Shown: piece after piece, positions 49,121 through 63,900 of the stretch
Layout: each line of letters starts with the position of its first letter
Position numbering within the stretch: position 1 is the stretch's first letter
NCBI GenBank assembly: GCA_958295665.1
Contig: OY282560.1
Coordinates: forward strand, 88,450,311 to 88,514,310
DNA length: 64,000 nt
Direction: 5' to 3'
Source: Tipula vernalis
Lineage: Eukaryota; Arthropoda; Insecta; Diptera; Tipulidae
Program-made: the position numbers and the translations under genes
The notes under the pieces: model-generated
The model's input: only the letters and a program-made list of their open reading frames with translations
Database searches by the model: none
What the model was told of the DNA's origin: nothing

Positions 49121-52100
49121 AATTGAATTTTCTAAGAAATGTTTAGAAATAATCGAGCAATCAAAATGGAAATTGTCACAGCAATTACAGGTCCCAAAAC
49201 CTATTGATAGAGGTATCAACCATCGTAATCGGACCATTTTAGATTTTGCCGCCCAAAAACTTGTGGGCTATAGCACAGTTGATTTTCAATAAAATGGAAT
49301 TTTCTAAGAAATGTTTAGAAATAATCGAGCAATCAAAATGGAAATTGTCACAGCAATTACAGGTCCCAAATCCTATTGATAAAGGTATCAACCATCGTAA
49401 TCGGACCATTTTATATTTTGCCGCCCAAAAACTTGTAGGCTATAGCACAGTTGATTTTCAATAAAATTGAATTTTCTAAGAAATGTTTAGAAATAATCGA
49501 GCAATCAAAATGGAAATTGTCACAGCAATTACAGGTCCCAAAACCTATTGATAGAGGTATCAACCATCGTAATCGGACCATTTTAGATTTTGCCGCCCAA
49601 AAACTTGTGGGCTATAGCACAGTTGATTTTCAATAAAATTGAATTTTCTAAGAAATGTTTAGAAATAATCGAGCAATCAAAATGGAAATTGTCACAGCAA
49701 TTACAGGTCCCAAAACCTATTGATAGAGGTATCAACCATCGTAATCGGACCATTTTAGATTTTGCCGCCCAAAAACTTGTGGGCTATAGCACAGTTGATT
49801 TTCAATAAAATTGAATTTTCTAAGAAATGTTTAGAAATAATCGAGCAATCAAAATGGAAATTGTCACAGCAATTACAGGTCCCAAAACCTATTGATAGAG
49901 GTATCAACCATCGTAATCGGACCATTTTAGATTTTGCCGCCCAAAAACTTGTGGGCTATAGCACAGTTGATTTTCAATAAAATTGAATTTTCTAAGAAAT
50001 GTTTAGAAATAATCGAGCAATCAAAATGGAAATTGTCACAGCAATTACAGGTCCCGAAACCTATTGATAGAGGTATCAACCATCGTAATCGGACCATTTT
50101 AGATTTTGCCGCCCAAAAACTTGTGGGCTATAGCACAGTTGATTTTCAATAAAATTGAATTTTCTAAAAAATGTTTAGAAATAATCGAGCAATCAAAATG
50201 GAAATTGTCACAGCAATTACAGGTCCCAAAACCTATTGATAGAGGTATCAACCATCGTAATCGGACAATTTTAGATTTTGCCGCCCAAAAACTTGTGGGC
50301 TATATATAACACAGTTGATTTTCAATAAAATTGAATTTTCTAAGAAATGTTTAGAAATAATCGAGCAATCAAAATGGAAATTGTCACAGCAATTACAGGT
50401 CCCAAAACCTATTGATAGAGGTATCAACCATCGTAATCGGACCATTTTAGATTTTGCCGCCCAAAAACTTGTGGACTATAGCACAGTTGATTTTCAATAA
50501 AATTGAATTTTCTAAGAAATGTTTAGAAATAATCGAGCAATCAAAATGGAAATTGTCACAGCAATTACAGGTCCCAAAACCTATTGATAGAGGTATCAAC
50601 CATCGTAATCGGACCATTTTAGATTTTGCCGCCCAAAAACTTGTGGGCTATAGCACAGTTGATTTTCAATAAAATTGAATTTTCTAAGAAATGTTTAGAA
50701 ATAATCGAGCAATCAAAATGGAAATTGTCACAGCAATTACAGGTCCCAAAACCTATTGATAGAGGTATCAACCATCGTAATCGGACCATTTTAGATTTTG
50801 CCGCCCAAAAACTTGTGGGCTATAGCACAGTTGATTTTCAATAAAATTGAATTTTCTAAGAAATGTTTAGAAATAATCGAGCAATCAAAATGGAAATTGT
50901 CACAGCAATTACAGGTCCCAAAACCTATTGATAGAGGTATCAACCATCGTAATCGGACCATTTTAGATTTTGCCGCCCAAAAACTTGTGGGCTATAGCAC
51001 AGTTGATTTTCAATAAAATTGAATTTTCTAAGAAATGTTTAGAAATAATCGAGCAATCAAAATGGAAATTGTCACAGCAATTACAGGTCCCAAAACCTAT
51101 TGATAGAGGTATCAACCATCGTAATCGGACCATTTTAGATTTTGCCGCCCAAAAACTTGTGGGCTATAGCACAGTTGATTTTCAATAAAATTGAATTTTC
51201 TAAGAAATGTTTAGAAATAATCGAGCAATCAAAATGGAAATTGTCACAGCAATTACAGGTGCCAAAACCTATTGATAGAGGTATCAACCATCGTAATCGG
51301 ACCATTTTAGATTTTGCCGCCCAAAAACTTGTGGGCTATAGCACAGTTGATTTTCAATAAAATTGAATTTTCTAAGAAATGTTTAGAAATAATCGAGCAA
51401 TCAAAATGGAAATTGTCACAGCAATTACAGGTCCCAAAACCTATTGATAGAGGTATCAACCATCGTAATCGGACCATTTTAGATTTTGCCGCCCAAAAAC
51501 TTGTGGGCTATAGCACAGTTGATTTTCAATAAAATTGAATTTTCTAAGAAATGTTTAGAAATAATCGAGCAATCAAAATGGAAATTGTCACAGCAATTAC
51601 AGGTCCCAAAACCTATTGATAGAGGTATCAACCATCGTAATCGGACCATTTTAGATTTTGCCGCGCAAAAACTTGTGGGCTATAAGCACAGTTGATTTTC
51701 AATAAAATTGAATTTTCTAAGAAATGTTTAGAAATAATCGAGCAATCAAAATAAAAATTGTCACAGCAATTACAGGTCCCAAAACCTATTGATAGAGGTA
51801 TCAACCATCGTAATCGGACCATTTTAGATTTTGCCGCCCAAAAACTTGTGGGCTATAGCACAGTTGATTTTCAATAAAATTGAATTTTCTAAGAAATGTT
51901 TAGAAATAATCGAGCAATCAAAATGGAAATTGTCACAGCAATTACAGGTCCCAAAACCTATTGATAGAGGTATCAACCATCGTAATCGGACCATTTTAGA
52001 TTTTGCCGCCCAAAAACTTGTGGGCTATAGCACAGTTGATTTTCAATAAAATTGAATTTTCTAAGAAATGTTTAGAAATAATCGAGCAATCAAAATGGAA

Positions 52101-55100
52101 ATTGTCACAGCAATTACAGGTCCCAAAACCTATTGATAGAGGTATCAACCATCGTAATCGGACCATTTTAGATTTTGCCGCCCAAAAACTTGTGGGCTAT
52201 AGCACAGTTGATTTTCAATAAAATTGAATTTTCTAAGAAATGTTTAGAAATAATCGAGCAATCAAAATGGAAATTGTCACAGCATTTACAGGTCCCAAAA
52301 CCTATTGATAAAGGTATCAACCATCGTAATCGGACCATTTTAGATTTTGCCGCCCAAAAACTTGTGGGCTATTATAGCACAGTTGATTTTCAATAAAATT
52401 GAATTTTCTAAGAAATGTTTAGAAATAATCGAGCAATCAAAATGGAAATTGTCACAGCAATTACAGGTCCCAAAACCTATTGATAAAGGTATCAACCATC
52501 GTAATCGGACCATTTTAGGTTTTGCCGCCCAAAAACTTGTGGGCTATAGCACAGTTGATTTTCAATAAAATTGAATTTTCTAAGAAATGTTTAGAAATAA
52601 TCAAACAATCAAAATGAAAATTGTCACAGCAATTACAGGTCCCAAAACCTATTGATAGAGGTATCAACCATCGTAATCGGACCATTTTAGATTTTGCCGC
52701 CCAAAAACTTGTGGGCTATAGCACAGTTGATTTTCAATAAAATTGAATTTTCTAAGAAATGTTTAGAAATAATCGAGCAATCAAAATGGAAATTGTCACA
52801 GCAATTACAGGTCCCGAAACCTATTGATGAGGTATCAACCATCGTAATCGGACCATTTTATATTTTGCCGCCCAAAAACTTGTGGGCTATAGCACAGTTG
52901 ATTTTCAATAAAATTGAATTTTCTAAGAAATGTTTAGAAATAATCGAGCAATCAAAATGGAAATTGTCACAGCAATTACAGGTCCCAAAACCTATTGATA
53001 TAGGTATCAACCATCGTAATCGGACCATTTTAGATTTTGCCGCCCAAAAACTTGTGGGCTATAGCACAGTTGATTTTCAATAAAATGGAATTTTCTAAGA
53101 AATGTTTAGAAATAATCGAGCAATCAAAATGGAAATTGTCACAGCAATTACAGGTCCCAAAACCTATTGATATACATAGGTATCAACCATCGTAATCGGA
53201 CCATTTTAGATTTTGCCGCCCAAAAACTTGTGGGCTATAGCACAGTTGATTTTCAATAAAATTGAATTTTCTAAGAAATGTTTAGAAATAATCGAGCAAT
53301 CAAAATGGAAATTGTCACAGCAATTACAGGTCCCGAAACCTATTGATGAGGTATCAACCATCGTAATCGGACCATTTTAGATTTTGCCGCCCAAAAACTT
53401 GTGGGCTATATATAGCACAGTTGATTTTCAATAAAATTGAATTTTTTAAGAAATGTTTAGAAATAATCGAGCAATCAAAATGGAAATTGTCACAGCAATT
53501 ACAGGTCCCAAAACCTATTGATGAGTTATCAACCATCGTAATCGGACCATTTTAGATTTTGCCGCCCAAAAACTTGTGGGCTATAGCACAGTTGATTTTC
53601 AATAAAATTGAATTTTCTAAAAAATGTTTAGAAATAATCGAGCAATCAAAATGGAAATTGTCACAGCAATTACAGGTCCCGAAACCTATTGATAGAGGTA
53701 TCAACCATCGTAATCGGACCATTTTAGATTTTGCCGCCCAAAAACTTGTGGGCTATAGCACAGTTGATTTTCAATAAAATTGAATTTTCTAAGAAATGTT
53801 TAGAAATAATCGAGCAATCAAAATGGAAATTGTCACAGCAATTACAGGTCCCAAAACCTATTGATAGAGGTATCAACCATCGTAATCGGACCATTTTAGA
53901 TTTTGCCGCCCAAAAACTTGTGGGCTATAGCACAGTTGATTTTCAATAAAATGGAATTTTCTAAGAAATGTTTAGAAATAATCGAGCAATCAAAATGGAA
54001 ATTGTCACATCAATTACAGGTCCCAAAACCTATTGATGAGGTATCAACCATCGTAATCGGACCATTTTAGATTTGGCCGCCCAAAAACTTGTGGGCTATA
54101 GCACAGTTGATTTTCAATAAAATTGAATTTTCTAAGAAATGTTTAGAAATAATCGAGCAATCAAAATGGAAATTGTCACAGCAATTACAGGTCCCAAAAC
54201 CTATTGATAGAGGTATCAACCATCGTAATCGGACCATTTTAGATTTTGCCGCCCAAAAACTTGTGGGCTATAGCACAGTTGATTTTCAATAAAATTGAAT
54301 TTTCTAAGAAATGTTTAGAAATAATCGAGCAATCAAAATGGAAATTGTCACAGCAATTACAGGTCCCAAAACCTATTGATAGAGGTATCAACCATCGTAA
54401 TCGGACCATTTTATATTTTGCCGCCCAAAAACTTGTGGGCTATAGCACAGTTGATTTTCAATAAAATTGAATTTTCTAAGAAATGTTTAGAAATAATCGA
54501 GCAATCAAAATGGAAATTGTCACAGCAATTACAGGTCCCGAAACCTATTGATAGAGGTATCAACCATCGTAATCGGACTATTTTAGATTTTGCCGCCCAA
54601 AAACTTGTGGGCTATAGCACAGTTGATTTTCAATAAAATTGAATTTTCTAAGAAATGTTTAGAAATAATCGAGCAATCAAAATGAAAATTCTCACAGCAA
54701 TTACAGGTCCCAATACCTATTGATAGAGGTATCAACCATCGTAATCGGACCATTTTAGATTTTGCCGCCCAAAAACTTGTGGGCTATAGCACAGTTGATT
54801 TTCAATAAAATTGAATTTTCTAAGAAATGTTTAGAAATAATCGAGCAATCAAAATGGAAATTGTCACAGCAATTACAGGTCCCAAAACCTATTGATAGAG
54901 GTATCAACCATCGTAATCGGACCATTTTAGATTTTGCCGCCCAAAAACTTGTGGGCTATAGCACAGTTGATTTTCAATAAAATTGAATTTTCTAAGAAAT
55001 GTTTAGAAATAATCGAGCAATCAAAATGGAAATTGTCACAGCAATTACAGGTCCCGAAACCTATTGATGAGGTATCAACCATCGTAATCGGACCATTTTA

Positions 55101-58100
55101 GATTTTGCCGCCCAAAAACTTGTGGGCTATAGCACAGTTGATTTTCAATAAAATTGAATTTTCTAAGAAATGTTTAGAAATAATCGAGCAATCAAACTGG
55201 AAATTGTCACAGCAATTACAGGTCCCGAAACCTATTGATAAAGGTATCAACCATCGTAATCGGACTATTTTAGATTTTGCCGCCCAAAAACTTGTGGGCT
55301 ATAGCACAGTTGATTTTCAATAAAATTGAATTTTCTAAGAAATGTTTAGAAATAATCGAGCAATCAAAATGGAAATTGTCACAGCAATTACAGGTCCCAA
55401 AACCTATTGATAGAGGTATCAACCATCGTAATCGGACCATTTTAGATTTTGCCGCCCAAAAACTTGTGGGCTATAGCACAGTTGATTTTCAATAAAATGG
55501 AATTGTCCAAGAAATGTTTAGAAATAATCGAGCAATCAAAATGGAAATTGTCACAGCAATTACAGGTCCCAAAACCTATTGATATACATAGGTATCAACC
55601 ATCGTAATCGGACCATTTTAGATTTTGCCGCCCAAAAACTTGTGGGCTATAGCACAGTTGATTTTCAATAAAATTGAATTTTCTAAGAAATGTTTAGAAA
55701 TAATCGAGCAATCAAAATGGAAATTGTCACAGCAATTACAGGTCCCGAAACCTATTGATGAGGTATCAACCATCGTAATCGGACCATTTTAGATTTTGCC
55801 GCCCAAAAACTTGTGGGCTATAGCACAGTTGATTTTCAATAAAATTGAATTTTCTAAGAAATGTTTAGAAATAATCGAGCAATCAAAATGGAAATTGTCA
55901 CAGCAATTACAGGTCCCAATACCTATTGATAGAGGTATCAACCATCGTAATCGGACCATTTTAGATTTTGCCGCCCAAAAACTTGTGGGCTATAGCACAG
56001 TTGATTTTCAATAAAATTGAATTTTCTAAGAAATGTTTAGAAATAATCGAGCAATCAAAATGGAAATTGTCACAGCAATTACAGGTCCCAAAACCTATTG
56101 ATAGAGGTATCAACCATCGTAATCGGACCATTTTATATTTTGCCGCCCAAAAACTTGTGGGCTATAGCACAGTTGATTTTCAATAAAATTGAATTTTCTA
56201 AGAAATGTTTAGAAATAATCGAGCAATCAAAATGGAAATTGTCACAGCAATTACAGGTCCCGAAACCTATTGATAGAGGTATCAACCATCGTAATCGGAC
56301 CATTTTATATTTTGCCGCCCAAAAACTTGTGGGCTATAGCACAGTTGATTTTCAATAAAATTGAATTTTCTAAGAAATGTTTAGAAATAATCGAGCAATC
56401 AAAATGGAAATTGTCACAGCAATTACAGGTCCCAAAACCTATTGATGAGGTATCAACCATTGTAATCGGACCATTTTAGATTTTGCCGCCCAAAAACTTG
56501 TGGGCTATAGCACAGTTGATTTTCAATAAAATTGAATTTTCTAAGAAATGTTTAGAAATAGTCGAGCAATCAAAATGGAAATTGTCACAGCAATTACAGG
56601 TCCCAAAACCTATTGATAAAGGTATCAACCATCGTAATCGGACCATTTTAGATTTTGCCGCCCAAAAACTTGTGGGCTATAGCACAGTTGATTTTCAATA
56701 AAATTGAATTTTCTAAGAAATGTTTAGAAATAATCGAGCAATCAAAATGGAAATTGTCACAGCAATTACAGGTCCCAAAACCTATTGATGAGGTATCAAC
56801 CATCGTAATCGGACCATTTTATATTTTGCCGCCCAAAAACTTGTGGGCTATAGCACAGTTGATTTTCAATAAAATTGAATTTTCTAAGAAATGTTTAGAA
56901 ATAATCGAGCAATCAAAATGGAAATTGTCACAGCAATTACAGGTCCCAAAACCTATTGATAGAGGTATCAACCATCGTAATCGGACCATTTTAGATTTTG
57001 CCGCCTAAAAACTTGTGGGCTATACCACAGTTGATTTTCAATAAAATTGAATTTTCTAAGAAATGTTTAGAAATAATCGAGCAATCAAAATGGAAATTGT
57101 CACAGCAATTACAGGTCCCAAAACCTATTGATAGAGGTATCAACCATCGTAATCGGACCATTTTAGATTTTGCCGCCCAAAAACTTGTGGGCTATAGCAC
57201 AGTTCATTTTCAATAAATTGAATTTTCTAAGAAATGTTTAGAAATAATCGAGCAATCAAAATGGAAATTGTCACAGCAATTACAGGTCCCAAAACCTATT
57301 GATAGAGGTATCAACCATCGTAATCGGACCATTTTAGATTTTGCCGCCCAAAAACTTGTGGGCTATAGCACAGTTGATTTTCAATAAAATTGAATTTTCT
57401 AAGAAATGTTTAGAAATAATCGAGCAATCAAAATGGAAATTGTCACAGCAATTACAGGTCCCAAAACCGATTGATGAGGTATCAACCATCGTAATCGGAC
57501 CATTTTAGATTTTGCCGCCCAAAAACTTGTGGGCTATAGCACAGTTGATTTTCAATAAAATTGAATTTTCTAAGAAATGTTTAGAAATAGTCGAGCAATC
57601 AAAATGGAAATTGTCACAGCAATTACAGGTCCCAAAACCTATTGATAAAGGTATCAACCATCGTAATCGGACCATTTTAGATTTTGCCGCCCAAAAACTT
57701 GTGGGCTATAGCACAGTTGATTTTCAATAAAATTGAATTTTCTAAGAAATGTTTAGAAATAATCGAGCAATCAAAATGGAAATTGTCACAGCAATTACAG
57801 GTCCCAAAACCTATTGATATACATAGGTATCAACCATCGTAATCGGACCATTTTATATTTTGCCGCCCAAAAACTTGTGGGCTATAGCACAGTTGATTTT
57901 CAATAAAATTGAATTTTCTAAGAAATGTTTAGAAATAATCGAGCAATCAAAATGGAAATTGTCACAGCAATTACAGGTCCCAAAACCTATTGATAGAGGT
58001 ATCAACCATCGTAATCGGACCATTTTAGATTTTGCCGCCCAAAAACTTGTGGGCTATAGCACAGTTCATTTTCAATAAATTGAATTTTCTAAGAAATGTT

Positions 58101-58562
58101 TAGAAATAATCGAGCAATCAAAATGGAAATTGTCACAGCAATTACAGGTCCCAAAACCTATTGATAGAGGTATCAACCATCGTAATCGGACCATTTTAGA
58201 TTTTGCCGCCCAAAAACTTGTGGGCTATAGCACAGTTGATTTTCAATAAAATTGAATTTTCTAAGAAATGTTTAGAAATAATCGAGCAATCAAAATGGAA
58301 ATTGTCACAGCAATTACAGGTCCCAAAACCTATTGATAGAGGTATCAACCATCGTAATCGGACCATTTTATATTTTGCCGCCCAAAAACTTGTGGGCTAT
58401 AGCACAGTTGATTTTCAATAAAATTGAATTTTCTAAGAAATGTTTAGAAATAATCGAGCAATCAAAATGAAAATTGTTACAGCAATTACAGGTCCCAAAA
58501 CCTATTGATAGAGGTATCAACCATCGTAATCGGACCATTTTATATTTTAGCCGCCCAAAAAC

Positions 58563-60985
58563 TTGTGGGCTATAGCACAGTTGATTTTCAATAAAATTGA
58601 ATTTTCTAAGAAATGTTTAGAAATAATCGAGCAATCAAAATGGAAATTGTCACAGCAATTACAGGTCCCAAAACCTATTGATAGAGGTATCAACCATCGT
58701 AATCGGACCATTTTAGATTATGCCGCCCAAAAACTTGTGGGCTATAGCACAGTTGATTTTCAATAAAATTGAATTTTCTAAGAAATGTTTAGAAATAATC
58801 GAGCAATCAAAATGGAAATTGTCACGGCAATTACAGGTCCCAAAACCTATTGATAGAGGTATCAACCATCGTAATCGGACCATTTTATATTTTGCCGCCC
58901 AAAAACTTGTGGGCTATAGCACAGTTGATTTTCAATAAAATTGAATTTTCTAAGAAATGTTTAGAAATAATCGAGCAATCAAAATGGAAATTGTCACAGC
59001 AATTACAGGTCCCGAAACCTATTGATAGAGGTATCAACCATCGTAATCGGACCATTTTAGATTTTGCCGCCCAAAAACTTGTGGGCTATAGCACAGTTGA
59101 TTTTCAATAAAATTGAATTTTCTAAGAAATGTTTAGAAATAATCGAGCAATCAAAATGGAAATTGTCACAGCAATTACAGGTCCCGAAACCTATTGATAG
59201 AGGTATCAACCATCGTAATCGGACCATTTTAGATTTTGCCGCCCAAAAACTTGTGGGCTATAGCACAGTTTATTTTCAATAAAATTGAATATTCCAAGAA
59301 ATGTTTAGAAATAATCGAGCAATCAAAATGGAAATTGTCACAGCAATTACAGGTCCCAAAACCTATTGATAGAGGTATCAACCATCGTAATCGGACCATT
59401 TTAGATTTTGCCGCCCAAAAACTTGTGGGGTATAGCACAGTTTATTTTCAATAAAATTGAATTTTCTAAGAAATGTTTAGAAATAATCGAGCAATCAAAA
59501 TGGAAATTGTCACGGCAATTACAGGTCCCAAAACCTATTGATAGAGGTATCAACCATCGTAATCGGACCATTTTATATTTTGCCGCCCAAAAACTTGTGG
59601 GGTATAACACAGTTGATTTTCAATAAAATTGAATTTTCTAAGAAATGTTTAGAAATAATCGAGCAATCAAAATGGAAATTGTCACAGCAATTACAGGTCC
59701 CAAAACCTATTGATAAAGGAATCAACCATCGTAATGGGACCATTTTAGATTTTGCCGCCCAAAAACTTGTGGGCTATAGCACAGTTTATTTTCAATAAAA
59801 TTGAATATTCCAAGAAATGTTTAGAAATAATCGAGCAATCAAAATGGAAATTGTCACAGCAGTTACAGGTCCCGAAACCTATTGATAGAGGTATCAACCA
59901 TCGTAATCGGACCATTTTAGATTTTGCCGCCCAAAAACTTGTGGGCTATAGCACAGTTGATTTTCAAGAAAATTGAATTTTCTAAGAAATGTTTAGAAAT
60001 AATCGAGCAATCAAAATGGAAATTGTCACAGCAATTACAGGTCCCAAAACCTATTGATAGAGGTATCAACCATCGTAATCGGACCATTTTAGATTATGCC
60101 GCCCAAAAACTTGTGGGCTATAGCACAGTTGATTTTCAATAAAATTGAATTTTCTAAGAAATGTTTAGAAATAATCGAGCAATCAAAATGGAAATTGTCA
60201 CGGCAATTACAGGTCCCAAAACCTATTGATAGAGGTATCAACCATCGTAATCGGACCATTTTATATTTTGCCGCCCAAAAACTTGTGGGCTATAGCACAG
60301 TTGATTTTCAATAAAATTGAATTTTCTAAGAAATGTTTAGAAATAATCGAGCAATCAAAATGGAAATTGTCACAGCAATTACAGGTCCCGAAACCTATTG
60401 ATAGAGGTATCAACCATCGTAATCGGACCATTTTAGATTTTGCCGCCCAAAAACTTGTGGGCTATAGCACAGTTGATTTTCAATAAAATTGAATTTTCTA
60501 AGAAATGTTTAGAAATAATCGAGCAATCAAAATGGAAATTGTCACAGCAATTACAGGTCCCGAAACCTATTGATAGAGGTATCAACCATCGTAATCGGAC
60601 CATTTTAGATTTTGCCGCCCAAAAACTTGTGGGCTATAGCACAGTTTATTTTCAATAAAATTGAATATTCCAAGAAATGTTTAGAAATAATCGAGCAATC
60701 AAAATGGAAATTGTCACAGCAATTACAGGTCCCAAAACCTATTGATAGAGGTATCAACCATCGTAATCGGACCATTTTAGATTTTGCCGCCCAAAAACTT
60801 GTGGGGTATAGCACAGTTGATTTTCAATAAAATTGAATTTTCTAAGAAATGTTTAGAAATAATCGAGCAATCAAAATGGAAATTGTCACGGCAATTACAG
60901 GTCCCAAAACCTATTGATAGAGGTATCAACCATCGTAATCGGACCATTTTATATTTTGCCGCCCAAAAACTTGTGGGCTATAGCA
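58563..60985. repeat. 8-mer higher-order repeat, 1376-bp period
   Basis: GATTATGCCGCC occurs at 58,716 and 60,092, exactly 1376 bp (8 x 172) apart. The following units repeat in order with GTCACGGCAATTAC, TTTTATATTTTGCC, and ACAGTTTATTTTC plus GAATATTCCAAG. Confidence 0.85.
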
Positions 60986-63900
60986 CAGTTGATTTTCAAT
61001 AAAATTGAATTTTCTAAGAAATGTTTAGAAATAATCGAGCAATCAAAATGGAAATTGTCACAGCAATTACAGGTCCCAAAACCTATTGATAGAGGTATAA
61101 ACCATCGTAATCGGACCATTTTATATTTTGCCGCCCAAAAACTTGTGGGCTATAGCACAGTTGATTTTCAATCAAATTGAATTTTCTAAGAAATGTTTAG
61201 AAATAATCGAGCAATCAAAATGGAAATTGTCACAGCAATTACAGGTCCCGAAACCTATTGATAGAGGTATCAACCATCGTAATCGGACCATTTTATATTT
61301 TGCCGCCCAAAAACTTGTGGGCTATAGCACAGTTGATTTTCAATAAAATTGAATTTTCTAAGAAATGTTTAGAAATAATCGAGCAATCAAAATGGAAATT
61401 GTCACGGCAATTACAGGTCCCGAAACCTATTGATAGAGGTATCAACCATCGTAATCGGACCATTTTAGATTTTGCCGCCCAAAAACTTGTGGGCTATAGC
61501 ACAGTTTATTTTCAATAAAATTGAATATTCCAAGAAATGTTTAGAAATAATCGAGCAATCAAAATGGAAATTGTCACAGCAATTACAGGTCCCAAAACCT
61601 ATTGATAGAGGTATCAACCATCGTAATCGGACCATTTTAGATTTTGCCGCCCAAAAACTTGTGGGCTATACCACAGTTGATTTTCAATAAAATTGAATTT
61701 TCTAAGAAATGTTTAGAAATAATCGAGCAATCAAAATGGAAATTGTCACAGCAATTACAGGTCCCAAAACCTATTGATAGAGGTATCAACCATCGTAATC
61801 GGACCATTTTAGATTTTGCCGCCCAAAAACTTGTGGGCTATAGCACAGTTGATTTTCAATAAAATTGAATTTTCTAAGAAATGTTTAGAAATAATCGAGC
61901 AATCAAAATGGAAATTGTCACAGCAATTACAGATCCCAAAACCTATTGATAGAGGTATCAACCATCGTAATCGGACCATTTTAGGTTTTGCTGCCCAAAA
62001 ACTTGTGAGCTATAGCACAGTTGATTTTCAATAAATTGAATTTTCTAAGAAATGTTTAGAAATAATCGAGCAATCAAAATGGAAATTGTCACAGCAATTA
62101 CAGGTCCCAAAACCTATTGATATACATAAGTATCAACCATCGTAATCGGACCATTTTATATTTTGCCGCCCAAAAATTTGTGGGCTATAGCACAGTTGAT
62201 TTTCAATAAAATTGAATTTTCTAAGAAATGTTTAGAAATAATCGAGCAATCAAAATGGAAATTGTCACAGCAATTACAGGTCCCAAAACCTATTGATAGA
62301 GGTATCAACCATCGTAATCGGACCATTTTAGGTTTTGCTGCCCAAAAACTTGTGAGCTATAGCACAGTTGATTTTCAATAAATTGAATTTTCTAAGAAAT
62401 GTTTAGAAATAATCGAGCAATCAAAATGGAAATTGTCACAGCAATTACAGGTCCCAAAACCTATTGATATACATAAGTATCAACCATCGTAATCGGACCA
62501 TTTTATATTTTGCCGCCCAAAAACTTGTGGGCTATAGCACAGTTGATTTTCAATAAAATTGAATTTTCTAAGAAATGTTTAGAAATAATCGAGCAATCAA
62601 AATGAAAATTGTCACAGCAATTACAGGTCCCAAAACCTATTGATAGAGGTATCAACCATCGTAATCGGACCATTTTAGATTTTGCCGCCCAAAAACTTGT
62701 GGGCTATAGCACAGTTGATTTTCAATAAAATTGAGTTTTCTAAGAAATGTTTAGAAATAATCGAGCAATCAAAATGGAAATTGTCACAGCAATTACAGGT
62801 CCCAAAACCTATTGATAGAGGTATCAACCATCGTAATCGGACCATTTTAGATTTTGCCGCCCAAAAACTTGTGGGTTGATTTTCAATAAAATTGAATTTT
62901 CTAAGAAATGTTTAGAAATAATCGAGCAATCAAAATGAAAATTGTCACAGCAATTACAGGTCTCGAAACCTATTGATAGAGGTATCAACCATCGTAATCG
63001 GATCATTTTAGATTTTGCCGCCCAAAAACTTGTGGGCTATAGCACAGTTGATTTTCAATAAAATTGAATTTTCTAAGAAATGCTTAGAAATAATCGAGCA
63101 ATCAAAATGGAAATTGTCACAGCAATTACAGGTCCCAAAACCTATTGATATACATAAGTATCAACCATCGTAATCGGACCATTTTATATTTTGCCGCCCA
63201 AAAACTTGTGGGCTATAGCACAGTTGATTTTCAATAAAATTGAATTTTCTAAGAAATGTTTAGAAATAATCGAGCAATCAAAATGAAAATTATCACAGCA
63301 ATTACAGGTCCCAAAACCTATTGATAGAGGTATCAACCATCGTAATCGGACCATTTTAGATTTTGCCGCCCAAAAACTTGTGGGCTTGATTTTCAATAAA
63401 ATTGAATTTTCTAAGAAATGTTTAGAAATAATCGAGCAATCAAAATGAAAATTATCACAGCAATTACAGGTCCCAAAACCTATTGATAGAGGTATCAGCC
63501 ATCGTAATCGGACCATTTTAGATTTTGCCGCCCAAAAACTTGTGGGCTATAGCACAGTTGATTTTCAATAAAATTGAATTTTCTAAGAAATGTTTAGAAA
63601 TAATCGAGCAATCAAAATGAAAATTATCACAGCAATTACAGGTCCCAAAACCTATTGATAGAGGTATCAACCATCGTAATCGGACCATTTTAGATTTTGC
63701 CGCCCAAAAACTTGTGGGCTATAGCACAGTTGATTTTCAATAAAATTGAATTTTCTAAGAAATGTTTAGAAATAATCGAGCAATCAAAATGAAAATTATC
63801 ACAGCAATTACAGGTCCCAAAACCTATTGATAGAGGTATCAACCATCGTAATCGGACCATTTTAGATTTTGCCGCCCAAAAACTTGTGGGCTTGATTTTC

